A stretch of DNA of 64,000 bases, taken from NCBI GenBank assembly GCA_963169645.1, contig CAUJCO010000012.1, positions 62,001 to 126,000 of the forward strand, read 5' to 3'. This document shows, one piece after another, positions 10,434 through 20,037 of the stretch. How positions within the stretch are numbered: position 1 is the stretch's first letter; each line of letters opens with the position of its first letter. This stretch comes from Bacteroidota bacterium. Its GTDB lineage: Bacteria; Bacteroidota; Bacteroidia; Chitinophagales; JADIYW01. The notes under the pieces were generated by a model. That model made no database searches. It was given only the letters and a program-made list of their open reading frames with translations, and was not told where the DNA came from. Position numbers and translations under genes: made by a program.

Positions 10434-10760
10434 TTGAACTCAATTACAATTCAAATACAACAAGATGACTTTTCGTTTACACCTTTGGAAATTCCCTTAG
10501 GTGTCGATTTATCTTTGATGGAAGTTCTAAAAGGAGAAGATCATCCAATTGACGCAGTTTGTGGCGGTATGGCTATTTGTGGAACTTGTCGCGTAGAAGT
10601 TTTAAATAAAGATGAAGTGGAACTGGATGGGATTGGTGATGCAGAAATGTGTATGCTTGATACATTACCATGTAATACCGGAAATTGTAGGTTGACTTGC
10701 CAAATTAGAATTTCAGAAAAAATTGATGGGTTGAAAATTTCTATTCCAAAAGAATTTTAG
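10434..10760 (+). CDS. 2Fe-2S ferredoxin
   Basis: CGGMAICGTC cluster motif plus C-terminal RLTCQI; TTG start. Confidence 0.88.
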   Translation: MNSITIQIQQDDFSFTPLEIPLGVDLSLMEVLKGEDHPIDAVCGGMAICGTCRVEVLNKDEVELDGIGDAEMCMLDTLPCNTGNCRLTCQIRISEKIDGLKISIPKEF

Positions 10761-10950
10761 TTTTTCCAAATAAATCCTGCTGTCTTCTAACGGTTTTTGG
10801 TTACACTTATGTTTGTAAATTACAATTGTTAACAACATTGCAATCTAATTTAGTTTCTTATACAGATATTTGCATTTAGTTTTGCACCGAAAACGTTTAC
10901 TTACCACCGTAAGAAGGTGTTTTTGTGCATTTAGATTAAATAAAATATTT

Positions 10951-13900
10951 ATGAGGTTATTTTTTGTATTGGTATTTATTTGTAGTTCTTTTGTTTCATT
11001 TGGACAAATTCAACATAAAGAAAAAGAGCATAAAGAAAAAGACACAACTAAGTTTATTGATAAAATTAAAGAAATTCCAAGTGTCATAGTTCGAAAATCA
11101 AATAAAGAGTTTACGATTAAAGGCAAAGTAATAGACAAAACAACCAACGAGCCACTTATTGGTGTAAATATCTTCGTAGAAACAGATAAATTAAGAGGAA
11201 CCGTTACCGATTTTGACGGTAATTATGAATTGAAAGCTAATGAAGGTGATGTCATTGTATTTACTTATATCGGATTAAAAGATTCCAAATTTACAGTTAC
11301 AGGCGACCAAACGTATGATCTAAACATGGAAGAAGAAGGCAACGTGATGGATGAAGTGGTTGTTTCTGTAGGTCGTAAAAAAGAAAAAGCCTTAGATGCT
11401 CCGGCATCCATCGTTTCTGTAGATGCATCAGCGATTAAATCTAAAGCCGGATTAGGTATTACAGAATATATCCGAAATGCATCCGGTGTGCAGGTAATGA
11501 AAACCGGCGTTGGCGGTGGTCAACCTTCGGTTCGTGGTTTTGCCGGTTATTTTAGTAGCGATGTAATGTCATTAACCGATACACGTGTAGCTAAATTGCC
11601 GAATACCGGTTTGAATATGTATCAAATGATGACAACAACAGATGCAGATATTGAACGAATTGAAATTTTAAAAGGACCGGCAGCCGCACTATATGGTCCA
11701 AATGCGAATCAAGGTGTAATTCATATCATCACCAAATCACCTTTAAAATATCAAGAAGTAAAATTTTGGACATCTGTTGGTGCACGTGTTCGTATCAAAG
11801 ATACGTTAGTTGATATTAATAGAGAAAATCCTCGTTTCGATTATAAAAAATTAAAAGATAGAGTATTGTTTACAGCCGGATTCTATGTATCAGATACGAT
11901 TCATACTAAAAATCCAAATGTAAAAACGGGTATTAAATTTTCAGGTCAATTTTTTACCGGTCATGATTGGAGATACAGTAGTTTAGGCGATCCGTATTCT
12001 GTGAAAATGTTTAAAGCGTCAAAAGATTCGATTTATTTTGAACGTCCAGATGAAACCATAGATCCCAACGGTCAAGGAACATTCGTGAATAGACCCCGAG
12101 ATGAAAAGATATTGAATGGACAAGTGGATGGTCGTTATGATATTCAAATAAAAGAAGATTTTAATATTGTGTTAGCAGGCGGTGTAAACGTAAGTAACGG
12201 CATAATTCCAAGCCCAATTGGTGCAATTCAAAATCAAGGTTGGACGTATTCATGGGCACAAATGCGTTTTACATGGAAAGATCTTTTCGTACAAGCATAT
12301 ATGAATAGCAATAACTCTAGAAAATCTTATTTTGTTCCCGTTGGCGGTCGCTATATCGATAAATCAAAAATGTATTCCGTACAAATTCAACATTCTTACT
12401 CTATCAAAAAACGCGTTGATTTAATTTATGGATTCGATGCTTTCTTTACAAGACCAAATACAGAAGGCTCACTCAATGGGCAATATGAAGATAAAGATGC
12501 AATTGATGAATATGGTGTTTACTTACAAGGTGAATATAAATTACATCCAAGATTTAGTACCATTGTTGCCACTCGATTAGATTATAATACAGCGGTTAAA
12601 AAATTATTGTTCTCTCCAAAAGTAGCCATAGTTTACAAACCGGGTACAGGTCATAATTTACGTTTTACATTTAATAGAGCATTTAAAAATCCTGCATCAG
12701 CAGCTTACTTTGTGGATGTAAAACAAGCAGATATTCCACTCGGAATAGAAGTAAGACAAGTTGGTACGCCGTACTCCGGATTTAATTACAGCTTCAATGC
12801 CAATCCAAATTATGGAGGCCAAGTATTGCCTCAGTTCTTATCGCCGTATGGCACATCCGGACAATTCCATGATGTGGGTGATTTATCGTTTAACTCAACC
12901 GGTTGGGAAGGCATATTATCCGCAATTAGAAGTCAATTTGGCTCACAAGCTAATATCGATGCCACTTCACCGATTTTACCGCTTATGAATGAAATCGTAA
13001 ATTCAATTATTCCACAAACTATTCCGAGTGATATACCTCAAGTGGTAAAGAATTTAAATACTGGAAAACAAGAGTTTGAGCCAAATAACGACCATTGGAT
13101 GCAAACAAAAAATATTGGCAAATTAAAACCAACTATGACATATACCTATGAATTAGGCTACAAAGGTGTAATTGGGAAAATGTTTGGTTTACAAGTAGAT
13201 GTATATCGTACAGATTATAAAGATTACTTGGCTCCGGTGCAATTATTAACGCCGGCTGTAATGTTCGACGATGTGAAAATGATGGAATATTTAGCTCCAA
13301 GAATTGAGCAAAACTTCAACAATTTAAATCCACTAATTAAAATTGCCATGAATGAGTTTTTGGATAAAAGCGAAAAATTTGGTGGTAATAATAATGGAAC
13401 TGCCAGTGATGAATTCGTTTCTTTAATAACGCGTGCAGTGAAAAACTTGCCTATTGGTGTTGTTACACCGTATGAAGCAGGTGGTCCGAATATGATATTG
13501 GTAACGCGTAATGTAGGTAATTTGCATGTTTATGGTGTCGATTTCAATTCCAATTTATACTTGCCTTATGGCATCACGTTGAATGCAAACTATTCTTTTG
13601 TAAGTAAGGATTCTGTGGTGGTAAAAGATTCACCATTAGGTTATGTTTCCTTGAATTCACCAAAGCACAGAGTGAATGTTGGTGTGAATTATGCAATCGA
13701 TAAAATTGGTTTAAATTTAGGCGTTAAGTTTAATTGGAGTGCAGGATTTCCTGTGTTGTCCGGTAATTTTGTCGGTCACCAAAAGGCCACACACGACATG
13801 GATTTTGACATTTCATACACTCCAAAATTCTTAAAAGACCATTTGAATGTAACAGTTACATTGTCTAATTTATACAATAAAAAACAACAGTATTTCGTTG

Positions 13901-13953
13901 GTTCTCCAACAATTGGTTTAATGGGTATTTGTAAGTTTACCTATACATTATAA
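10951..13953 (+). CDS. TonB-dependent receptor with N-terminal carboxypeptidase-regulatory-like domain
   Basis: Signal peptide MRLFFVLVFICSSFVSFGQ at ATG 10951; KVIDKTTNEPLIGVNIFVE...TVTDFDGNYEL; plug motif VRGFAGYFSSDV...IEILKGPAAALYGPNANQGVIHIITK; C-terminal beta-barrel. Confidence 0.93.
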   Translation: MRLFFVLVFICSSFVSFGQIQHKEKEHKEKDTTKFIDKIKEIPSVIVRKSNKEFTIKGKVIDKTTNEPLIGVNIFVETDKLRGTVTDFDGNYELKANEGDVIVFTYIGLKDSKFTVTGDQTYDLNMEEEGNVMDEVVVSVGRKKEKALDAPASIVSVDASAIKSKAGLGITEYIRNASGVQVMKTGVGGGQPSVRGFAGYFSSDVMSLTDTRVAKLPNTGLNMYQMMTTTDADIERIEILKGPAAALYGPNANQGVIHIITKSPLKYQEVKFWTSVGARVRIKDTLVDINRENPRFDYKKLKDRVLFTAGFYVSDTIHTKNPNVKTGIKFSGQFFTGHDWRYSSLGDPYSVKMFKASKDSIYFERPDETIDPNGQGTFVNRPRDEKILNGQVDGRYDIQIKEDFNIVLAGGVNVSNGIIPSPIGAIQNQGWTYSWAQMRFTWKDLFVQAYMNSNNSRKSYFVPVGGRYIDKSKMYSVQIQHSYSIKKRVDLIYGFDAFFTRPNTEGSLNGQYEDKDAIDEYGVYLQGEYKLHPRFSTIVATRLDYNTAVKKLLFSPKVAIVYKPGTGHNLRFTFNRAFKNPASAAYFVDVKQADIPLGIEVRQVGTPYSGFNYSFNANPNYGGQVLPQFLSPYGTSGQFHDVGDLSFNSTGWEGILSAIRSQFGSQANIDATSPILPLMNEIVNSIIPQTIPSDIPQVVKNLNTGKQEFEPNNDHWMQTKNIGKLKPTMTYTYELGYKGVIGKMFGLQVDVYRTDYKDYLAPVQLLTPAVMFDDVKMMEYLAPRIEQNFNNLNPLIKIAMNEFLDKSEKFGGNNNGTASDEFVSLITRAVKNLPIGVVTPYEAGGPNMILVTRNVGNLHVYGVDFNSNLYLPYGITLNANYSFVSKDSVVVKDSPLGYVSLNSPKHRVNVGVNYAIDKIGLNLGVKFNWSAGFPVLSGNFVGHQKATHDMDFDISYTPKFLKDHLNVTVTLSNLYNKKQQYFVGSPTIGLMGICKFTYTL

Positions 13954-13971
13954 TCATTATAATACATTTCT

Positions 13972-14020
13972 AAATAGCATTTTTCTATTCTTACATAGAA
14001 AAATGCTATTTTCTTTTTAT
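13972..14020 (+). terminator. Rho-independent terminator downstream of the TonB receptor
   Basis: 16-bp stem AAATAGCATTTTTCTA / TAGAAAAATGCTATTT followed by TTCTTTTT. Confidence 0.85.
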
Positions 14021-14094
14021 TCAAGATGACTATGCTTTAGTAGGCTGTTGTAAAATTTATTTGCGTAAGGCTGTCGAATTTTGTATCATTGAGG

Positions 14095-15087
14095 ATGCAG
14101 TTGCAACACATTTCCTTATTACTCAATATTCCATTATTACTACTTGGTTTTTTCTTGTTGAACCGTGGTAGTGGTATGTTGGTAGATGGTGCAACATCGA
14201 TTGCGAGAAGGCTAAAAATGCCGGAAACCATGATTCATTTTACCGTCGTAGCATTGGGAACATCATTACCCAAGTTATTTACTGTTTTGTTGGCTGCATA
14301 CAATGGTTTTTATGATATGGTGATTGGTACAATCTTAGGGAGTTGCATTTTTAATCTATTAGGAATATTAAGTATTACCGGCTTTTTTAGACCAATAAAA
14401 GCCAATAAAAATACAGCCGGAATTGGTTTTAGCTTTCTGATTTTGTACACTTTAATTTTGTTTGTACTGGCAAATTATTCCATTTTTTCAGGTACGGCAA
14501 ATCACTTTTCCATTTCCAGAAATGAAGGATATATCTTAGTTAGCTTGCTGATTTTATTTATGACGTATGGCTATTTTAATATGCGAAAACAACAAGCTAT
14601 TTGGTTTGATGATACAAGTGATGAACCCACTTCGTATTATGCACTTTGGTTTGCCATAATACTTATATTAGTCGGCATACTAAGTTTAATAGCAGGTGGA
14701 ATTTTAGTAGTCGATAATCTTATTGATGTATCCAGAAAATTTGAAATGTCGCAGCGTTTCTTAGGCCAATTTGTCTTGTCTGTTGGTGGTTCTGCCGTTA
14801 TGTTGTATTGGATAATGAATACACAAACCAACCGCTCCAAATTTGAACTGAGTAACCTACTTGGACAAAATATGCTGAATATTGCAGGAATGTTAGGTGT
14901 TGCTGCCATTATTCAGCCAATTTCATTTAATCCTTCATTTAATATCGATATTTATATTTTACTGGGTGTTGCAGTATTTATTATGATTTTGCTTTGGATG
15001 GGCAATAAAAGAACACTCAATATTTGGAAATGTCGTTTGTTATTTCTCTTACTGTTGATTTATATTTTGTATCTGTTTTTAAGATAA
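14095..15087 (+). CDS. Cation/Ca2+ exchanger (CaCA) superfamily membrane protein with degenerate alpha repeats
   Basis: Two alpha-repeat-like segments (VVALGTSLPKLFT...GTILGSCIFNLLGILS and VLSVGGSAVML...SNLLGQNMLNIAGMLG), ~10 TM segments; ORF track start is TTG 14089. Confidence 0.8.
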   Translation: MQLQHISLLLNIPLLLLGFFLLNRGSGMLVDGATSIARRLKMPETMIHFTVVALGTSLPKLFTVLLAAYNGFYDMVIGTILGSCIFNLLGILSITGFFRPIKANKNTAGIGFSFLILYTLILFVLANYSIFSGTANHFSISRNEGYILVSLLILFMTYGYFNMRKQQAIWFDDTSDEPTSYYALWFAIILILVGILSLIAGGILVVDNLIDVSRKFEMSQRFLGQFVLSVGGSAVMLYWIMNTQTNRSKFELSNLLGQNMLNIAGMLGVAAIIQPISFNPSFNIDIYILLGVAVFIMILLWMGNKRTLNIWKCRLLFLLLLIYILYLFLR

Positions 15088-16221
15088 ATCATCAGCAAAT
15101 AAATGCCCTGTGATGTAATCACAAAATATTTTTCCGGCATCGGTTAAGGTGTAAATTTCATTATTTTCCACCACCCATTTATTCGATAAAAAGAGTAATA
15201 TTTCCAACTTGAAATGTACATAATAGGACTCTCCAAAATTTTGTTTTATGGCAGTGGCATCAATGCCAAAAATAGTACGTATACGTGTCATTACATACTC
15301 GTTATATCGATTGTCGTTTGTGAGTGTTTCTGTTTCGTATGCTATTTTATTTTCTTTTATTTTTTGTACATAAATGGCATTATTCGCAATATTCCAAAAT
15401 CTATTTTCTCCATTATAAGAATGTGCTGCGGCACCAATTCCCAAGTACGGAATACCTTTCCAATAATTGGTGTTGTGTACCGCAAAGTGTGATTCTTTTG
15501 CAAAGTTAGAAATCTCATAATGCACATATTTTTGTTGCTGCATAGCTTGCATTAAAATAGAAAATTGTTGCACCATTTGTGCTTCATCCGGTGCAATTGT
15601 TTTTCTCTTTTGAATATGATTTGCTAACGCAGTTTTTTCTTCTACCGTGAGTGCATAACAAGATAGATGCGGAATGTGTAAATCAAAAGCTGTTTGTAAA
15701 TTGTATTCCCATTGCTCATTGTTCATTGTTGGTGTTCCGTAAATCAAATCAATGGATAAATTTTGAAAGCCTACATCTTGTGCTGTTTTAATACAATTCT
15801 TGGCTTGCTCTGCATGGTGAGCTCGATGCATATATTGTAAATCCGCATCTAAAAAAGATTGTATTCCAATGCTAAACCGATTAATCGGTGTATTCTTTTT
15901 TAATGCAGCTAAATAATCTCGAGATAAATCATCCGGATTGGCTTCCAATGTAATTTCAGCCTTAGGAGAAACTGTAAATAGTTGATGAATTTTTACTATC
16001 AGTTTTTGTATCTCATCTGGTGGTAAAATACTAGGTGTGCCACCACCAAAATAAATAGACTCGATTTCCGTTTCTCCTGAAAAAAAATCTTGTCTATTTT
16101 CTAGCTCTTGTAGCATGGCATGTAGTACAATTTCTTGGCTTTTTAATACGGTAGAAAAGTGGAAATTGCAATAGCTGCATGCTTGTTTGCAAAATGGAAT
16201 ATGTAAATAAATGCCTGCCAT
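15079..16221 (-). CDS. hemW: Radical SAM HemW-like (coproporphyrinogen III oxidase family)
   Basis: YLHIPFCKQACSYCNFHFS CxxxCxxC motif; YFGGGTPSILPPDEI; ANPDDLSRDYL. Confidence 0.92.
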   Translation of the reverse strand: MAGIYLHIPFCKQACSYCNFHFSTVLKSQEIVLHAMLQELENRQDFFSGETEIESIYFGGGTPSILPPDEIQKLIVKIHQLFTVSPKAEITLEANPDDLSRDYLAALKKNTPINRFSIGIQSFLDADLQYMHRAHHAEQAKNCIKTAQDVGFQNLSIDLIYGTPTMNNEQWEYNLQTAFDLHIPHLSCYALTVEEKTALANHIQKRKTIAPDEAQMVQQFSILMQAMQQQKYVHYEISNFAKESHFAVHNTNYWKGIPYLGIGAAAHSYNGENRFWNIANNAIYVQKIKENKIAYETETLTNDNRYNEYVMTRIRTIFGIDATAIKQNFGESYYVHFKLEILLFLSNKWVVENNEIYTLTDAGKIFCDYITGHLFADDLS

Positions 16222-16287
16222 TTGGCTACAAGGTAAGAACGATTGCGTAATAATTAATAACTTTGGCTCATTAGATAATACTTTCTA

Positions 16288-18042
16288 TTGAAAATTCGAC
16301 ACTTATTGCTATGCTTGCTTTTAGTTGCTATCCAAAATGGAATAGCACAAACAATCTATTTGCAAATAGAAAAAGATAATCCAACGGTTAAAATCAAAAC
16401 AGCAAAACAGTATAAAAGTGAAAAAGAAGTAGCGCAATTTTTGAAACAAACACAAGAAAAATTAATGCATCAAGGCTATTTGGAAACATCATTGGATAGC
16501 ACGGTTCATATAAAAGATAGCATATTTGCCTATTTCCATATCGGTAAAAAATATACGATTCAGTTGCCCCATGTTTCCACAAAACGTATAACTAAAAATC
16601 GAAAAAATATTAAATCAACACCAACTGCAAATTCCATTTATGCTATTGAATCAACCAAAGAATCTATTGCCCAAAAGTTAGAAAATAATGGTTATCCATT
16701 TGCAAAAGTCGCACCCGATAGTGTGCAAATAAGTGATAGCAGTTTGTCTTTAAAATATCGCATTGATAAAGGGAAATTTATCACAATTGATAGCATCAAA
16801 AATTTTGGTAATTCCAAGATTACAAAGGGATTTATTCAAAATTATATGCTGATAAAAAGCAAACAACCTTATAATGAATCGCGTATAAAAAAAATAGATG
16901 AGTTATTGCAGAAACTGCCGTATGCAACGCTAAAGCAACCTTCTAAGATAATGTTTAGAGATGATAAAGCGGATATTCACCTATATTTAGATAAACGTAA
17001 GGTTAATTCGTTTGATTTTTTAATTGGCTTTTTGCCGGGTAGCAATAATGGGAAAATTTTAATTACCGGAGAAGTGCGCATTCATTTGCAAAATGCTTTT
17101 AAACGTGGTGAGGAAATTTATATGGAATGGCGAAAATTACAACGGCATTCGCAATTGTTGGATATCCGATTTAATTATCCGTATTTGTTGAATGCACCCA
17201 TAGGTGTCAATTTTACGTTCAATTTAGAGAAACGCGATTCGTCTTCATTGGATTTAGCGTGGCAATTAGGATTGCCATATATCACCAGTTCCAATAATTA
17301 TATCAAAGGATTTTATAAATATAATCAAACAATTATTTTAGTGGCAGACACCACATTTGCCAAAGCCAATAAAGCACTTCCGAATAATTTAGATGCATCG
17401 TATCATCAATATGGCGTACAAGCTTATTATGAAAAATTAGATTATTTGTTCAGTCCGCAAAAAGGTTTTGAACTGAAGTGCAGCGCCTCCATTGGTACAA
17501 AAAAGATAAAACCCAACAATCAAATAACTGCATTGCAAGATGCGTTCTCCGGATTTAATTATGCCAGTTTATACGATAGTATCAAACGACGTTCTGTGAA
17601 AGGAGAGGTGTTTTGGATGGGAAATTATTTCTTGCCACTTGGTAAAAAACAAAAAAATATCCTAAAATTTGGTGTTAATGGTGGTGCTGTTATCAATAGA
17701 GATTTATTAAAAAATGAATTGTTACGAATAGGTGGAAGCCGTTTGCTGCGCGGTTTTGATGAGCAATCTATCTTAGCAAGTACTTATAATATTGCTACTT
17801 TAGAATACCGCTTGTTGATTATGCGAAATTCCTATTTTTTCATTTTTATGGATGCTGCTTATATACATCGTAAATTTAATAATAGCATATTTCACGATTT
17901 TCCATTTGGTTTTGGTACCGGTGTTACTTTTGCCACTAAAATTGGTATTTTTGGGCTTACGTATGCATTGGGACAGCAAAAATATAAAACCATTGATTTT
18001 CGAAATTCAAAATTACATTTTGGATATGTGGCAACATTCTAA
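16288..18042 (+). CDS. Omp85/BamA-like outer membrane protein with POTRA domains
   Basis: Signal peptide (TTG start), POTRA-like repeats, C-terminal barrel with LLRGFDEQSI motif. Confidence 0.8.
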   Translation: MKIRHLLLCLLLVAIQNGIAQTIYLQIEKDNPTVKIKTAKQYKSEKEVAQFLKQTQEKLMHQGYLETSLDSTVHIKDSIFAYFHIGKKYTIQLPHVSTKRITKNRKNIKSTPTANSIYAIESTKESIAQKLENNGYPFAKVAPDSVQISDSSLSLKYRIDKGKFITIDSIKNFGNSKITKGFIQNYMLIKSKQPYNESRIKKIDELLQKLPYATLKQPSKIMFRDDKADIHLYLDKRKVNSFDFLIGFLPGSNNGKILITGEVRIHLQNAFKRGEEIYMEWRKLQRHSQLLDIRFNYPYLLNAPIGVNFTFNLEKRDSSSLDLAWQLGLPYITSSNNYIKGFYKYNQTIILVADTTFAKANKALPNNLDASYHQYGVQAYYEKLDYLFSPQKGFELKCSASIGTKKIKPNNQITALQDAFSGFNYASLYDSIKRRSVKGEVFWMGNYFLPLGKKQKNILKFGVNGGAVINRDLLKNELLRIGGSRLLRGFDEQSILASTYNIATLEYRLLIMRNSYFFIFMDAAYIHRKFNNSIFHDFPFGFGTGVTFATKIGIFGLTYALGQQKYKTIDFRNSKLHFGYVATF

Positions 18043-18892
18043 AGTTGTTTTACTTTTGTTGTTTTTTTTGATATCACAACAAGGATTTACTCGTAGCGAT
18101 ACGTCATCCGTAAATCCCATTTTTAGAGATTCTATTTTGCGCACACAACGCGATACTGTTGCATGGAATAGTATGATAAAACATACCAATAAATTTAAGA
18201 AAAGCACTACGTTGCTTATACAAAAACAAAAGTCGGAGCCACCAAGTATCGTGTTTTTTTATTTTGCTTTGGCATTAATGATTCTTGTTTTAATTATGCG
18301 TTTGGTATTCGAAGATTTTTCACTTTCTATGCTCGAAGGTTTGTTGAGCATCAAACAATATTTTGTGTATTATAAAAGTAAAAAATACGACTCACTCTTC
18401 GCATTGGTGATGCTCTATTTCTTAAATATCATCATACTTTCAATGATTACGTATGTTGGGTTGCAATATTTTAGAGGAAATAATTTTAGAGCATTTCATC
18501 TTACATTTTTTATTAAAATTGTATCGGTTATCGGTGGATTTTTTGTGATAAAAGATATCTTGGAATTCTTATTTAATTGGGTGATTGATATGCAAAGTAT
18601 CTTCAGAGCCTACTTTTTACAACTGTTATTTTCAGAATTTATAATCGCCGGTTTCTTGTTGGCTTTAATTTTAATTACGGTATATAACCAACAAATTTCC
18701 ACTAATTTCTTAGGAACATTATATTTGGTAAGCTTCTTGGGTTACCTCGTTTTCAACACAATTAGAAGTTATCAACTTATGCGCAATGTGCAGATAGCTT
18801 ATAAACTACACTTTTTTCTGTATATTTGTGCCTTCAAAGTAATGCCTTTGTTACTTTTAGCAAAGTATATTACGTATAATGTGATTGCTTAA
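18026..18892 (+). CDS. DUF4271-like integral membrane protein
   Basis: ORF called from 17852, but ATG 18026 (MWQHSKVVLLLLFFLISQQG signal peptide) gives a 17-nt overlap with the upstream gene; multi-TM. Confidence 0.75.
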   Translation: MWQHSKVVLLLLFFLISQQGFTRSDTSSVNPIFRDSILRTQRDTVAWNSMIKHTNKFKKSTTLLIQKQKSEPPSIVFFYFALALMILVLIMRLVFEDFSLSMLEGLLSIKQYFVYYKSKKYDSLFALVMLYFLNIIILSMITYVGLQYFRGNNFRAFHLTFFIKIVSVIGGFFVIKDILEFLFNWVIDMQSIFRAYFLQLLFSEFIIAGFLLALILITVYNQQISTNFLGTLYLVSFLGYLVFNTIRSYQLMRNVQIAYKLHFFLYICAFKVMPLLLLAKYITYNVIA

Positions 18893-18902
18893 AACAGGAT
18901 AA

Positions 18903-19940
18903 ATGACAAAAAAAGTGGCAGCAAAAAGCACATCGACTAAGAAATCGGCAACTGAAAAACCTACTGCGAAGAAAGCAACCAAACCGGCAAAAAAAGCTAC
19001 GGTTACTACGTCAACTTCTAAAAAAGAAAAAGCAGCATCGAAAGTTGCCACTCCAACTGTTACTAAACAAAAAGTAGAAATTTCTACAAAAATAGAAAAG
19101 CCTACAAGAGTAAGTACTTCTAAGTCGGCTAAGAAGCCACATGTTGAAGCAAAGCCACTGCCTACGATTATTATTCCGGATAAATTAAAATCGGTAAAAT
19201 CTATTTTGATATCTCAACCTGCACCGGAATCTGGTAAATCACCCTATATTGATTTGGCCAATCACTTTAAAATTAAATTAGATTGGCGTCCGTTTACACA
19301 TGTTGAAGGAGTGAAAGTAAATGATTTCAGGAAAGATAAAGTGTACATCGAACAGTATGCCAATGTCATTTTCACGAGTCGTGTAGCAATTGAACACTAC
19401 TTCAGAATGTGCGATGAAATGCGTGTAAAAATTAATGAAGAAAATAAATATTTCTGCATCAGCGAAGCTATTGCACTCTATCTGCAAAAATTTATTAATT
19501 ACAGAAAACGTAAAGTATTTTTTGGCGATGGTAAATTGCCAAAGTTGACGGAGTTAATTTTAAAACATCGTGAAAACGGTAAGTTCTTATTGCCATGTTC
19601 TAATGTGCGCGATAAAGCACTCGCAGATACCTTGCATTCACATGGAATTCATTATACGGAAGCGGTTATCTATAAAACTGTAGCCAGCGATTTGTCTGAT
19701 TTAAGTGATGTTAAATACGATATGCTTGTCTTTTTTAATCCATCTGCTATTGATTCATTATACACCAACTTTCCGAAATTTAGTCAAGATGAAACGAGAT
19801 TGGCCATATTTGGGAATTTTACAGCAGAAGCAGTAAATGCCCACAAGCTAAATATCAATGTATTTGCTCCAACGCCGGAAAATCCATCGTTGGTAGATGC
19901 CATCAAAAAATATATTACAGCAGCTAATAAAAAACGATAG
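18903..19940 (+). CDS. hemD: Uroporphyrinogen-III synthase with Lys/Ala/Thr-rich N-terminal extension
   Basis: HemD-like body (VIFTSRVAIEHYFRMCDEM, LLPCSNVRDKALADTLHSHGIHYTEAVIYKT, LVFFNPSAIDSLYTNFP, AIFGNFTAEAVNAH); ~85 aa basic extension. Confidence 0.85.
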   Translation: MTKKVAAKSTSTKKSATEKPTAKKATKPAKKATVTTSTSKKEKAASKVATPTVTKQKVEISTKIEKPTRVSTSKSAKKPHVEAKPLPTIIIPDKLKSVKSILISQPAPESGKSPYIDLANHFKIKLDWRPFTHVEGVKVNDFRKDKVYIEQYANVIFTSRVAIEHYFRMCDEMRVKINEENKYFCISEAIALYLQKFINYRKRKVFFGDGKLPKLTELILKHRENGKFLLPCSNVRDKALADTLHSHGIHYTEAVIYKTVASDLSDLSDVKYDMLVFFNPSAIDSLYTNFPKFSQDETRLAIFGNFTAEAVNAHKLNINVFAPTPENPSLVDAIKKYITAANKKR

Positions 19941-20037
19941 TTCTATTGTTTATTATTGAAGTATTGGTGTGCAGATGTATAAATAATTATCTATACAGCA
20001 AGCTTTTTATTTCAATATTCTTTATTACATTTACAAC

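Noticed and set aside
10870-10950. N-terminal extension of the TonB receptor ORF
   Set aside because: ATG 10951 gives a canonical signal peptide; the upstream residues would block it.
17852-18025. Long N-terminal extension of the DUF4271-like ORF
   Set aside because: Overlaps the Omp85-like gene in another frame; ATG 18026 begins a good signal peptide.
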